A program made the position numbers and the translations under genes. The notes beneath the pieces are model-generated. The model was given only the letters and a program-made list of their open reading frames with translations, was not told the DNA's origin and made no database searches. Source: Rhizopus arrhizus (taxonomy: Eukaryota > Mucoromycota > Mucoromycetes > Mucorales > Rhizopodaceae). Taken from it: a DNA stretch of 64,000 nucleotides. The stretch lies in contig JAKZZE010000028.1 of NCBI GenBank assembly GCA_024220505.1, positions 682,001 to 746,000 on the forward strand, read 5' to 3'. Of the stretch, positions 37,145 through 45,846 are shown piece by piece (the stretch's first letter is position 1; each line of letters starts with the position of its first letter).

Positions 37145-38065
37145 TGTTTAGGAAAGGGGAGTTTTAAGTAAAATGTAATATAGCAACAAAGATAAAGAAA
37201 TGCTGTTAGAACTTGGTGTTGTGGAACAGCGTCTGATCATAACGGACATTGAATAATCACAACTAAAAGAAGTATATTAAAATTGATAAAAGATAATAAT
37301 TTAAATCTTTATTAAATAAAATATAATCTTCTTCTTTTTATATAAAACTATCACTATTAGATTCATTCTATAAAGTAGACATGAACAATAAATAAGTCAT
37401 GACCTTTACTATTCATCATTTCTGTAAATGAATAATAATGGATCAGGTATCTAGTCAACTTTAATCTGACTGGAGGCATTTCATATAAATATATCTTTCC
37501 TCTCAATGAAGACGGGACAATTCTCCCAGATCAGTTAAAGAACAATAAGATCTATAAAAACAACGAATTAAAAATTTTCATAATCGATTCAGTGATCATT
37601 CTTCAATCAAACATGTCAATTATTGGATCTACGCTCATAACTACTCATTTACCCGCCAACTGATAGAAGAATATAAATAGTAGACTTTGTAATGATTTCT
37701 TTTTAACAATCAAGATTGTCTTAAATAAAGTTCAGTCTCAAAAAGTATTCTTTGGTTTTATTGTTATTCCTTAATTACTTTACCAGAACATAACACTTGG
37801 TATCTCTTTATTAAGTTAAGAGAACTATGATTAAGATTAAAAAATAAATTCTACATGTAAAAAGTGAGAGTATTTATAGACATGATACGGATAAAGAATT
37901 AGGACAGAATAGATGATTACTATTTCTAATTATTAGTTTAGCCTGTTCCTAGCTTGTATTGTCAATTATGCTATTGGGATGGTTTCAGATATAACTATTT
38001 AAGGAGACGGTACGGATGAATATAAAGACATTTAGTTCCGTGATTGGATATCATTGTTAATGAAG
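37145..38065 (-). repeat. LTR family A copy, split and truncated
   Basis: 37145-37216 and 37796-about 38055 match the family A LTRs at 40649-41315 and 50293-50953 (start TGTTTAGGAAAGGGGAG in this orientation). The two parts are separated by a complete family C LTR. The right part breaks off in the middle of the family A sequence, where a chromovirus LTR begins at 38066. Confidence 0.8.
37217..37795. repeat. Solo LTR, family C (579 bp), nested in LTR A
   Basis: It starts TGTTGTGGAACAG and ends CCAGAACATAACA, with the 5-bp target duplication CTTGG at 37212-37216 and 37796-37800. Removing it together with one CTTGG restores the family A sequence 'gttagaacttggtatctc'. It contains 'aataaa' signals. 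Only one copy is seen in the window. Confidence 0.85.
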
Positions 38066-38401
38066 TGTTTTAAGTATTCAAAAATAAGATAAAGAAGAAT
38101 TAACGAGACCGAACAATAGTTCTAAAGTCGAATACTTTTATTAAAGAAAGATTTCAAGGCTATTTATATTAGTTGAGCAAGACCTGAGATTAGATGACAA
38201 AAATAGTTACGACCGATATGATTTGACATGTATAAGAAAAATTTTATAAACTGATGTTAATAATCAACTGTTGAGATGAAAGTGAAACTTGGCTGTTTAG
38301 GGCAGTGATAATTATCAGGTTCTATTCTTATTCAAACTCATTTGTAAAGATTTAGTCCAGAATGATAAGACTGTATCTTATTGACATGTCAAAACATGAC
38401 A
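38066..38401 (-). repeat. 3' LTR of a truncated chromovirus
   Basis: In minus orientation the sequence begins TGTCATGTTTTGACATGTC right after a purine tract (ggaagggggcaa, 38402-38413 complement). It ends ...ACTTAAAACA at 38066. A polypurine tract next to TG...CA ends is the hallmark of the 3' end of an LTR retrotransposon, and the coding remnant upstream (38849-39250) agrees. Confidence 0.75.
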
Positions 38402-38848
38402 TTGCCCCCTTCCAGGTTGTAACTATCTTTTCTGGAATTAATGTGGCAAGTGAAAATATGTTTGTTTAAATGAATGTCGAAAATGAGATTTGAGATGTCA
38501 AGATGAGCTCTATTTGTTGTAAGAAATAGGTGCTTGGTAGGGTTAAGTCATATAACGTATAGTGGCTCTTTATATAAACATATAAAGTATAGTGTTCAAG
38601 AATGGAACAAAGCATTTAGGCGATAATAAACCCTGAACAGGAATTTATTGCTAAAGTGATGTTTGTCTGTAAATGTGACTGCGTACAAATGTGCATATTG
38701 AAAAATATTAAGGCATGAGAAAAAAAATTCATTTTTTACTATCCTTGTAAATATTTTTATAATTGCGTAATTTGCTGGCAACATATATGTATAGTTAATG
38801 AAAGTTGGTGGAAGAAGGTCAATGTATTAACGTCTGTTTCTTCTAGAG

Positions 38849-39250
38849 TTAGTTACACTGCGATGCACGTTTTTTTCTTTTCTTGGTCGTATCTTTTTTA
38901 GGAACAAGTTGAACCTCGCGCGCTGGTTCTTGTTCACTTAGACGTGACCAATATTTTTGGATTGGTCTATAATCATGGAAATGACTAGCCGGTTCCCAAG
39001 TGTCGTCTTCTTCTCCACAACCTTTCCATCGAACTTTATGTAAGTAATTACCCGGTGATCCCTTATGGTGTAGAACTGCCTCAACATCGTATGATTCAGA
39101 TTGATCAGTATTGGATAAGGATACTTCCTGGGAAATAACCTTTATTTGCGATGGAGGTACATCTCTTGGTAAGAGTGCTCCAGTTGCATCAACCAACACA
39201 TATGAACCACCTTGAGTTTTTCTTTTGACAGTATAATTACCAACGTAGAG
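38849..39250 (-). pseudogene. Ty3/gypsy chromovirus pol C-terminus with chromodomain
   Basis: The minus frame reads 'YTVKRKTQGGSYVLVDATG', the post-integrase GPY/F-like region. A chromodomain follows: 'YDVEAVLHHKG' start, 'YLHKVRWKG' with aromatic residue, 'EEDDTWEPASHF' and 'PIQKYW', then a basic tail (PKKDTTKKRKKR). Chromodomains of this kind direct integration into heterochromatin in chromoviruses. The upstream side is cut at about 39250, where an unrelated plus-strand exon begins. Integrase, RT and the 5' LTR are missing, so this is a 3' fragment. Confidence 0.82.
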
Positions 39251-39978
39251 GGGATCACAAGAACTATGAACCTTGCTTTGACCTCAATACAGCTGATGAA
39301 TCCATCTTCATTGATTTCGCTTTAACTCCTTTTGTGAATGCTGCTTTCCCTGTGAGCCATATGTTGCAAAAATCGCGGTATGGCTGATACAATCTGACAA
39401 TTATACTAATCTTTCTGAATGACCTAAATTTTTTTTATAGCCATTGCACGGCTTCGGAAGGAGACGCAAATCTTAGGCCAGACATAAAGTTTCACACTTC
39501 CGTAGACAGGAAAAAGTTTGACTGTCTTTTATTCGAAGTTAAATGCCCAAAGAGTACCAGTGACGATGACCTCTTCAAGTTATCGATTGAATTGCAATAT
39601 ATTCTAAACCGTCTCGTAGAGCATGGTGCGAGCAACCCTGTTGTTTACGGTGTACTTGTATATGGTATGTGGCTAAATAATTAGTTTTTAAGACCGCAAA
39701 AAAAAAAAAAAACTTATTCGAACTGAATAGGTTATGCATGTTCAATTTATAAAATGACTTTGGTTGGGCCTAAGGTCTATGTTATGATGAAGATGAAAAC
39801 CTGCTTCTTGCCTCGCTGCTTTGAAGACCTGCATGTGATCATCCATACTATGTCCTGCTTCCTCCAGCTACGAGATTCAGTATGTGAAGAGGTTCAATCA
39901 ATAATCAGAAACAAAGAAGAAAAAATCCCTATCATCAATTGGATTCGACAGCCAATTATAGATATTAAGCAAAAGTAA
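39251..39978 (+). CDS. Lineage-specific family protein with PD...ExK-like motif, 5'-truncated
   Basis: Three exons join in frame: about 39251-39377, 39441-39664 and 39731-39978. The first begins mid-protein ('NYEPCFDLNTADESIFIDF') at the chromovirus junction, so the N-terminus is lost. Exon 2 holds 'NLRPDIKFHTSVDRKKFDC' followed by 'LLFEVKCPKS', which is spaced like the PD-(D/E)xK catalytic core of nuclease folds. It then has 'LFKLSIELQYILNRLV' and 'NPVVYGVLVYG', and exon 3 continues 'YACSIYKMTLVGPKVYVM'. The gene at 4730-6094 shares the EVK...KL..E.Q..L..L...NP.V layout. Reading frames are intact, so the truncation is fairly recent. The nuclease idea is inference; the family is otherwise unknown to me. 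Confidence 0.5.
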
Positions 39979-40209
39979 ACAATTAAGCCCTGACACCATC
40001 ATTAGTACAGATACCCTTCATTAGTAGTTTTTGAACTTCTTTTTATGATTTTTTTTTGGTGCTAAAATCATATTTCGTATTCTTCTCTTTATATAAAGAG
40101 GTTTTGCTCATCAAGTTCGATCGTCTTTTTTTGTAATTTTAAATTGAGCATCTGCAACGGTCTGGCTGTACTTTTATGCCATGTGGTATTTACACATGTA
40201 ATAAAGCAA

Positions 40210-40425
40210 TAATTACTTATTAGACCAGAAATACACTCATATACTTAATTATAATTGCTGTAACCTTCTTTTTTTATTTAATTAACGAAAATTTTGAAGT
40301 TTTTTTTTTTTTTTTTGATTCCTTGATCTTCAACGGAAGGTTATAACAGAATAGGAAAGTCTATGGGATTGGGTGGAACCATTATAATTAAGTATATGAG
40401 TGTATTTCTGGTCTAATAAGTAATT
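40210..40425. repeat. 44-bp inverted repeat (DIRS terminal-repeat junction)
   Basis: 40210-40254 and 40381-40425 are near-perfect reverse complements (attacttattagaccagaaa on one arm), separated by about 126 bp. A third, partial copy of the arm lies in direct orientation at about 40475-40498. Between the second and third copies is the spacer ggtcgaatgaattctcgcaa, whose counterpart also lies outside the left terminal repeat of the DIRS element at 42.1 kb (about 42101-42137). This is the end region of the DIRS relic at 40426-41877. Confidence 0.7.
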
Positions 40426-40648
40426 CAAGGTCGAATGAATTCTCGCAAGAATTACATGAGACCTCAATACACTCATATACTTAATTATAATTGCTGATTC
40501 AGAGACGGAACATCCGGAAAGGTATCAGACACATCAACAAAGTCAGAAGCCACGGGTGACTGAGGAGCCAAATCATCGAGTTCTTCAACCTGGATTGGAG
40601 CAGCAGTCATTTCAAGGATCGAGGTAGTAAAGTTGACAGTAGACATAT

Positions 40649-41315
40649 TGTTTAGGAAAGGGGAGTTTTAGGTAAATATAATATAGCAATCAAAGATAAA
40701 GAAATACTGTTAGAACTTGGTATCTCTTTATTAAGTTAAGATAACTATTGTATGATTAAGATTCAAAATAAATTCTACATGTAAAAAGCGAGAGTATTTA
40801 TAGACATGATACGGATAAAGAATTAGGACAGATTTATAATCAACTTGACAGAATAGATGATTACGATTTCTAATTATTAGTTTAGCCTGTTCCTAGCTTG
40901 TATTGTCAATTATGCTATTGGGATGGTTTCAGATAACTCTGGATAAAGACTATTTAAGAAGACGGTACGGATGAATATAATGACCTTTAGTTCCGTGATT
41001 GGATATCATTGCTAACAATAATATCTCAGTCAGGATAAATGTTTTCATGACTAATGATGATCCGGTAAGTAATCGTCATTCCTTATTCAACATGCTCATA
41101 CTATCACTAAACTATATTATAACCATGTCATCTTATTTGACTATGTGAAGTTAATATGAATAAAGCTTAATATAAAAATCTAATCAAAGTATTTTATTGA
41201 TCTGTGTTGGGAATAATGTTATAAATGATTCCAAGTTATGTCAACATATTATTCAGGATCATATCTGATTCCTTTTACTAAAATAAAGTGACTATAATCT
41301 TATGTATCCTTAACA
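40649..41315 (-). repeat. Solo LTR, family A (667 bp), with target duplication
   Basis: It starts TGTTTAGGAAAGG and ends GTATCCTTAACA, and is flanked by CATAT at 40644-40648 and 41316-41320. It is nearly identical in reverse orientation to the LTRs at 48812-51769 (outer) and 50293-50953. It sits inside the DIRS recombinase relic. Confidence 0.9.
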
Positions 41316-41416
41316 CATATGTTCGCGACGATAAAATTTATGGAAAGTTTCACTAGAACGCCAATTACCAAGAGTTACAATGTCATCCACAGGAATACCA
41401 CTACGGAGAGCAAGAG

Positions 41417-41831
41417 TGATTTATCCAAGAATAGAAAGGAACAAGAGAGGACGAGACTCGATAAAGAGATTGCTTTATTTAATAAGAAAATGATACTCTA
41501 TTTATACTTTTCATACACGGATAATATTTCATGTCATGGATTAATAATTAATGAGTATGATATAACTGATGACAAATAGATAATGGTTACGTGTTCCTCC
41601 ATTGTTATCTTTGTCATCATAAGCATTTATCCATAGAATACTCGTATGTGATTGACTGCGATTGACTGTGATTTAGTCCCTGGATTTAATATAATTTAAC
41701 CGTGCAATTACGCAGCATCTTATCCTTGATGAAGATTATCCGAATTAACCTGTAGCCTATCTATTGGATATATTTTACATGTAGCTTATTAATACTGTTT
41801 TCATATCGAGTTATGAATGATGGATACATCA
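41417..41831. repeat. Solo LTR, family B (415 bp), with target duplication
   Basis: It begins TGATTTATCCAAG and ends GATGGATACATCA, flanked by AAGAG at 41412-41416 and 41832-41836. An inverted copy of the same length lies at 57404-57818 and differs at only a few positions. It sits inside the DIRS recombinase relic, 101 bp from LTR A. Confidence 0.9.
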
Positions 41832-41877
41832 AAGAGACGACCCAAGGGAGCGAACAGAGACCCTAGATTCAGACGTA

Positions 41878-42098
41878 CAGTGCCCCACAAAAACCTTCAA
41901 GTGTTTTGTTTTTTTTTCGTTTTTTGCTTGTGACTAAGTATTGAGTACCACAACTGGGAGCATGCTATACCTCATTTGAAAGCTACGGTGACAGAGTACT
42001 TGCATAATGTTTAAAATCCGACCTACATGTACTGACCGCGGGGTAATGGCATTTCAAAAACAGACACACACTTGAAGGGTTTTGTGGAATTTTTATTT
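41878..42098. repeat. Tc1-type end module without transposase
   Basis: After a TA (41876-41877) the sequence starts CAGTGCCCCACAAAAACC. About 180 bp further on (about 42068-42091) an inverted copy of the same motif occurs (cacttgaagggttttgtgg). The layout equals the end modules next to Tc1 transposases at 47892, 55840 and 56787. No transposase follows; DIRS end sequence begins right after, so this is a leftover terminus. Confidence 0.55.
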
Positions 42099-42305
42099 CT
42101 AGGTCGAAAGAATTCTCTGAAGAATTGCTTGAGACCCTCAGAACAAAATAGGAAATATTATTACTGTGCTAGAATCTTCTTTACTTTATTTTGAGCGAAT
42201 TCAAAGGTTTAAATAAATCTGAACTTCAATTATATGATATCAATCTTCTTTTTCGCTCGGTCATTACCAGCTATTTACACATTATTTTACTTTCAAACAA
42301 CTACT

Positions 42306-43223
42306 ATGTCCTCCATCGAAGAACAATTTCAATTGATGCAAAAACAGCTTGCTGCTTTACAAGCACAGATTAATGGCTCGACTCCCACACCAATGCAGTC
42401 AGCGGATGACACTGCCTCGCAACTATTACACTCTCTGGGCACAAGACCCCATTATGATTGGACTCCTTCGGATGCACTTACTGCACTTATGAGTTTGGAT
42501 ACACCTTTGCATACTTCACCTATGCTTTCAGACACTGAACGTAAAGCAATTATTGAGTCGTACCCTCCTATGTCCCATGTCGACTATAAAGCTCCTGCTA
42601 CGATTCCTACTGCAGAACGTGCCATGAATAAGGGACAGCGTCATGAAGACAATTCCCTTAAACATTTGCAGTACCTTTTGTCGGCGGCCTTTCGACCTCT
42701 CGATATTTTGAGTCATGAACTCGTCTCCTGCGAGTCTGGTAACCCCAATTTGGAACGCTATTGTAAGATGCTGTACGATGTCCGTAAGCTTCTACTACAT
42801 GTTTGTTCTTCCATGACTCAAGCCCGTAACAACGTTGCTCTTCGAGCAATCAATCCTTCTTTCTCCTTGAAGTCGGATACGGAAGTTACGTACACCCTTC
42901 CTTTGGACGAGTTTCAACAAACGTTAATCCAGCAAACTACTGCAAGAAAGGTTACTCGTGAAGCCACGGCTCGTTATCGTCAACGTCGTTCTCCGAATAA
43001 CAGTTCCGAAAATTCGGGTTTTTTCTCGAATTTTCCCGTCCAACAGTTTTTTCGGCCAGGTCCACCCTCGCAGCAGGGTGGTTTCACCAACAACAGCAGC
43101 ACTACCATCAGCAACAACAATTTTCGTCCAACCAACTTCAACAGCAGCAACACCAACACCAACACCAGCAAATCCAACAGCAACAACACCAACAGAAGAT
43201 CAAACAACCCCTTTCGTCAATAG
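42306..43223 (+). CDS. DIRS gag-like protein
   Basis: Nucleocapsid-like first ORF of the DIRS element. The frame is open from 42234, but the ATG at 42306 (MSSIEEQFQLMQKQLAALQA) begins with a coiled-coil-like heptad helix and is the likelier start, giving about 305 aa. The middle is helical with 'PYD..' type Pro-rich links and 'SAAFRPLDILSHEL'. The C-terminus is basic, then very rich in Asn, Ser, Thr and Gln (tandem-like AAC/CAG codons). No zinc knuckle is visible. The following RT frame overlaps the Asn/Gln-rich end. Confidence 0.7.
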   Translation: MSSIEEQFQLMQKQLAALQAQINGSTPTPMQSADDTASQLLHSLGTRPHYDWTPSDALTALMSLDTPLHTSPMLSDTERKAIIESYPPMSHVDYKAPATIPTAERAMNKGQRHEDNSLKHLQYLLSAAFRPLDILSHELVSCESGNPNLERYCKMLYDVRKLLLHVCSSMTQARNNVALRAINPSFSLKSDTEVTYTLPLDEFQQTLIQQTTARKVTREATARYRQRRSPNNSSENSGFFSNFPVQQFFRPGPPSQQGGFTNNSSTTISNNNFRPTNFNSSNTNTNTSKSNSNNTNRRSNNPFRQ

Positions 43224-45157
43224 ATACCGAAACAACCACAACGCCCGACCCCGTTGGAGGTCGGCTCAGCAAGTATTTTATAGAATGGACAAAAATTTTC
43301 AGCAACTCATTCGTCAACACTATCATTCAACACGGTTACCGCATTCCGTTTCACACATCACCACCCGTCACCACAACACCAACACCTATAACGCCATTCT
43401 CCAAAGAACAAACCCCACTCATAGATCAAGCTGTTCAGAGTTTACTTCAAAAAGCAGCTATCGAACCAGTCTCGCCTCATCAAGTTCAGGAAGTTCCAGG
43501 ATTTTACAGCTCCCTATTTGTTATCCCCAAGAAGGATGGCGGTATTCGTCCGGTGTTCAATCTCAAGAACTTGAACCAGTATCTAGATCCTCCCCATTTC
43601 AAGATGGATACGATCAGGGAAGTCTCGTTAATGATCAAACGGAACGATTATCTCGTATCTATAGATTTATCCGATGCTTTTCTGCATATAGGACTACATC
43701 AAGATTCGAGACGTTACTTGCGGTTCAAATGGCGAGATCAAGTTTACCAATATCGTACGACTGCCTTTGGTCTAGCCTCCAGTCCTTATGTATTCACCAA
43801 AGTTTGCAGGCCCATATTACACTACTTTCGGTCTCAAGGTTACAGAATTTCGGCGTACTTGGACGATTGGATTCTGGCAGCAAACTCAAAGCAATTAGCT
43901 ATCCAGCAAGCTCAAGCAGTGTTGGCTCTTTTGCAGCAACTCGGTTGGATAGTGAACTACAAGAAATCAGTCCTGACTCCTACACAGCAGTTAGAACACC
44001 TAGGCTTTCTATTGAATACTCGTACGATGATGGTATATCTACCTCTCAAGAAGCTTCGGGATATCCGTCGATCAATCAAACAAATACTGGACAAGCCTTC
44101 CCGACAAACTCCAAGGACAGTTCACAGTTTGACTATGCGAATCCAAGCGGCTACATTTGCTATCTTCCCAGCACGCCTCTACACAAGACATCTTCTATAT
44201 TTCAAGAACCAGGTGGTGAAATCGGACGCCGATTGGGATCGTCTTCGACCTTTAGACCAAGCCAGCAAGGAGGAGCTACGTTGGTGGTACGACAATTTGA
44301 AGAAATGGAACGGTCGCTCTCTTCTCCCTTCAACTCCCACTCAAACGATTTATGTGGATGCAAGCAACACGGGATGGGGGTGCAGTTTGGGCAAACAACG
44401 TGCACATGGTTACTGGACTCCAGAGGAAGCGGCTCAGTCAATCAATTGGCGGGAACTGAAGGCGGTTCAATTAGCACTACAGATTTTCCCAAGATTGCAG
44501 AACTCGACAATTCTAATCAGGACAGACAACACAACCAGCCTGTCGTATATCAACAAACAGGGTGGAACACGGTCGCTCCCTTTAATGAATCTAGCAACGG
44601 AAGTCTGGAACTGGTGTCTTCAGCACAACATTATGATTCAAGCTCAACATATCAAAGGGATTTACAACAAAATAGCAGATATGGAGTCTCGCCGAACATT
44701 CTTCAAGAACCAATGGCAAATAATCCCAACAGTATTCCAACAGATTCAACAAATATGGGGTCCGTTCTCGATCGACCTCTTTGCCGACAGGACAACCAAG
44801 TTGTTACCAAAATACGTGTCTTGGCTTCCGGATCCGGACGCTATCCACACGGATGCCTTTACTCTATCATGGACGAATTGGGCGAAGCCTTTCATAAATC
44901 CCCCATGGAATCTGATATCTCGGGTTCTAAACAAGATAATGCAAGAGAAGCATCCTCTAGTGGTAATGGTGGTACCGTACTGGCCGAGTGCTCTATGGTT
45001 TCCTCTGTTACAACGGATGGCTCTTTCACCCCCTCTGATGCTAGCACCTCAAACAGTTCAAACAACATGTCCCAAAACACCTCACCCTCTACTACACAAG
45101 AACTGGATGCTATCCGTGTGGCGATTATCCGGAACAAATTGGAATCCCAACATCTAA
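43010..45157 (+). CDS. DIRS reverse transcriptase / RNase H (plus methylase-like domain)
   Basis: Copies the element's RNA into DNA. The frame is open from within the gag end; a start is not obvious (first internal ATG at 43553 lies after the RT begins), so expression may need frameshifting or reinitiation. RT blocks: 'FYSSLFVIPKKDGGIRPVFN', 'LVSIDLSDAFLHIGLH' (first catalytic Asp), 'TTAFGLASSPYVFTK' and 'ISAYLDDWILAAN' (YLDD). RNase H: 'TIYVDASNTGWGCSLG', 'INWRELKAVQLAL' and 'ILIRTDNTTSLSYINKQGG'. The tail 'FSIDLFADRTTKLLPKYVSW' with 'FINPPWNLI' matches the DIRS methylase-like region (NPPW). All catalytic residues look retained. Confidence 0.88.
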   Translation, partial: KFGFFLEFSRPTVFSARSTLAAGWFHQQQQHYHQQQQFSSNQLQQQQHQHQHQQIQQQQHQQKIKQPLSSIDTETTTTPDPVGGRLSKYFIEWTKIFSNSFVNTIIQHGYRIPFHTSPPVTTTPTPITPFSKEQTPLIDQAVQSLLQKAAIEPVSPHQVQEVPGFYSSLFVIPKKDGGIRPVFNLKNLNQYLDPPHFKMDTIREVSLMIKRNDYLVSIDLSDAFLHIGLHQDSRRYLRFKWRDQVYQYRTTAFGLASSPYVFTKVCRPILHYFRSQGYRISAYLDDWILAANSKQLAIQQAQAVLALLQQLGWIVNYKKSVLTPTQQLEHLGFLLNTRTMMVYLPLKKLRDIRRSIKQILDKPSRQTPRTVHSLTMRIQAATFAIFPARLYTRHLLYFKNQVVKSDADWDRLRPLDQASKEELRWWYDNLKKWNGRSLLPSTPTQTIYVDASNTGWGCSLGKQRAHGYWTPEEAAQSINWRELKAVQLALQIFPRLQNSTILIRTDNTTSLSYINKQGGTRSLPLMNLATEVWNWCLQHNIMIQAQHIKGIYNKIADMESRRTFFKNQWQIIPTVFQQIQQIWGPFSIDLFADRTTKLLPKYVSWLPDPDAIHTDAFTLSWTNWAKPFINPPWNLISRVLNKIMQEKHPLVVMVVPYWPSALWFPLLQRMALSPPLMLAPQTVQTTCPKTPHPLLHKNWMLSVWRLSGTNWNPNI

Positions 45158-45846
45158 ATGACCATGCCGTTTCTGATCTACTGCGCCAGCGTTTAGCTCC
45201 TACTGCCACTAACAAAGGCTACCGCAAGAATCAACTTCGCTTCTTGGAATGGGCTCAACAGCATAATGTTTCGTATACGGCTTTTTCGGGTGTTGACATG
45301 GTGAACTTTTTAGCTGACATTCGACAGTCTCATGGGCTTCAAGTGGCAACTCTCAAGACTGTGCGTGCGGCGGTTGCTCATTTACATGATAATACAAACA
45401 GCATGAGTACCAATTCACTGGTGAATTCCTATTTAGATACCTTATCTAAACAGGCTGCTCCCGTAGCTATTCATCGGCCAACTGTTGACATGTCTCCTGC
45501 ATTGGTCCATGCTCGAACTATTCCTTCACGATCTACTACTCCTCTTCAGGTATTGCAGCAGAAATTGGCTTTCTTGTTGGCTATGTCTGCCTTTCTACGT
45601 CCTTCTGATTTGGCTCGTATTCCGTTTGCCTCTTGTGGTATTTCTACTTCTGGTTGTCTTCTTTTTCAAGTCGTGGCTCCTAAAGAAACTCGTAAAAAGC
45701 GTAGGATTATCAAGCCATTCACTGTGCATCCTCATGCTAGCGATAACGAGTTGTGTCCTGTGCAATGTTTCAAAGCATTGCGTGACCATCCTGCCATGAG
45801 GACTCGGCGTGAAGACTCTCCTTTGTTTGTAAAATCTAACAATATA

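Larger units (their letters stand above)
40426..41877 (-). pseudogene. DIRS-like retroelement relic: tyrosine recombinase C-terminus
   Basis: Once the two solo LTRs inside it are ignored, the minus strand reads 'ALRSGIPVDDIVTLGNWRSS' then 'ETFHKFYRREHMSTVNFTT', ending in an acidic tail (VDVSDTFPDVPSL). This is the C-terminal part of a DIRS tyrosine recombinase, with the catalytic Tyr in KFYRREH, as in the copy at 47.5-47.8 kb. The rest of the element (gag, RT) is absent. It is interrupted by LTR A (40649-41315) and LTR B (41417-41831), both with target duplications. Confidence 0.75.

Noticed and set aside
41878..42098. Complete MITE
   Set aside because: The right end lacks the CAGTG terminus and TA duplication, so it is one end of a lost Tc1 rather than a self-contained MITE.
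42980..43207. Leu-rich minus-strand frame opposite the DIRS gag end
   Set aside because: Mirror of the Asn/Gln codon repeats in gag; no start context, no homology.
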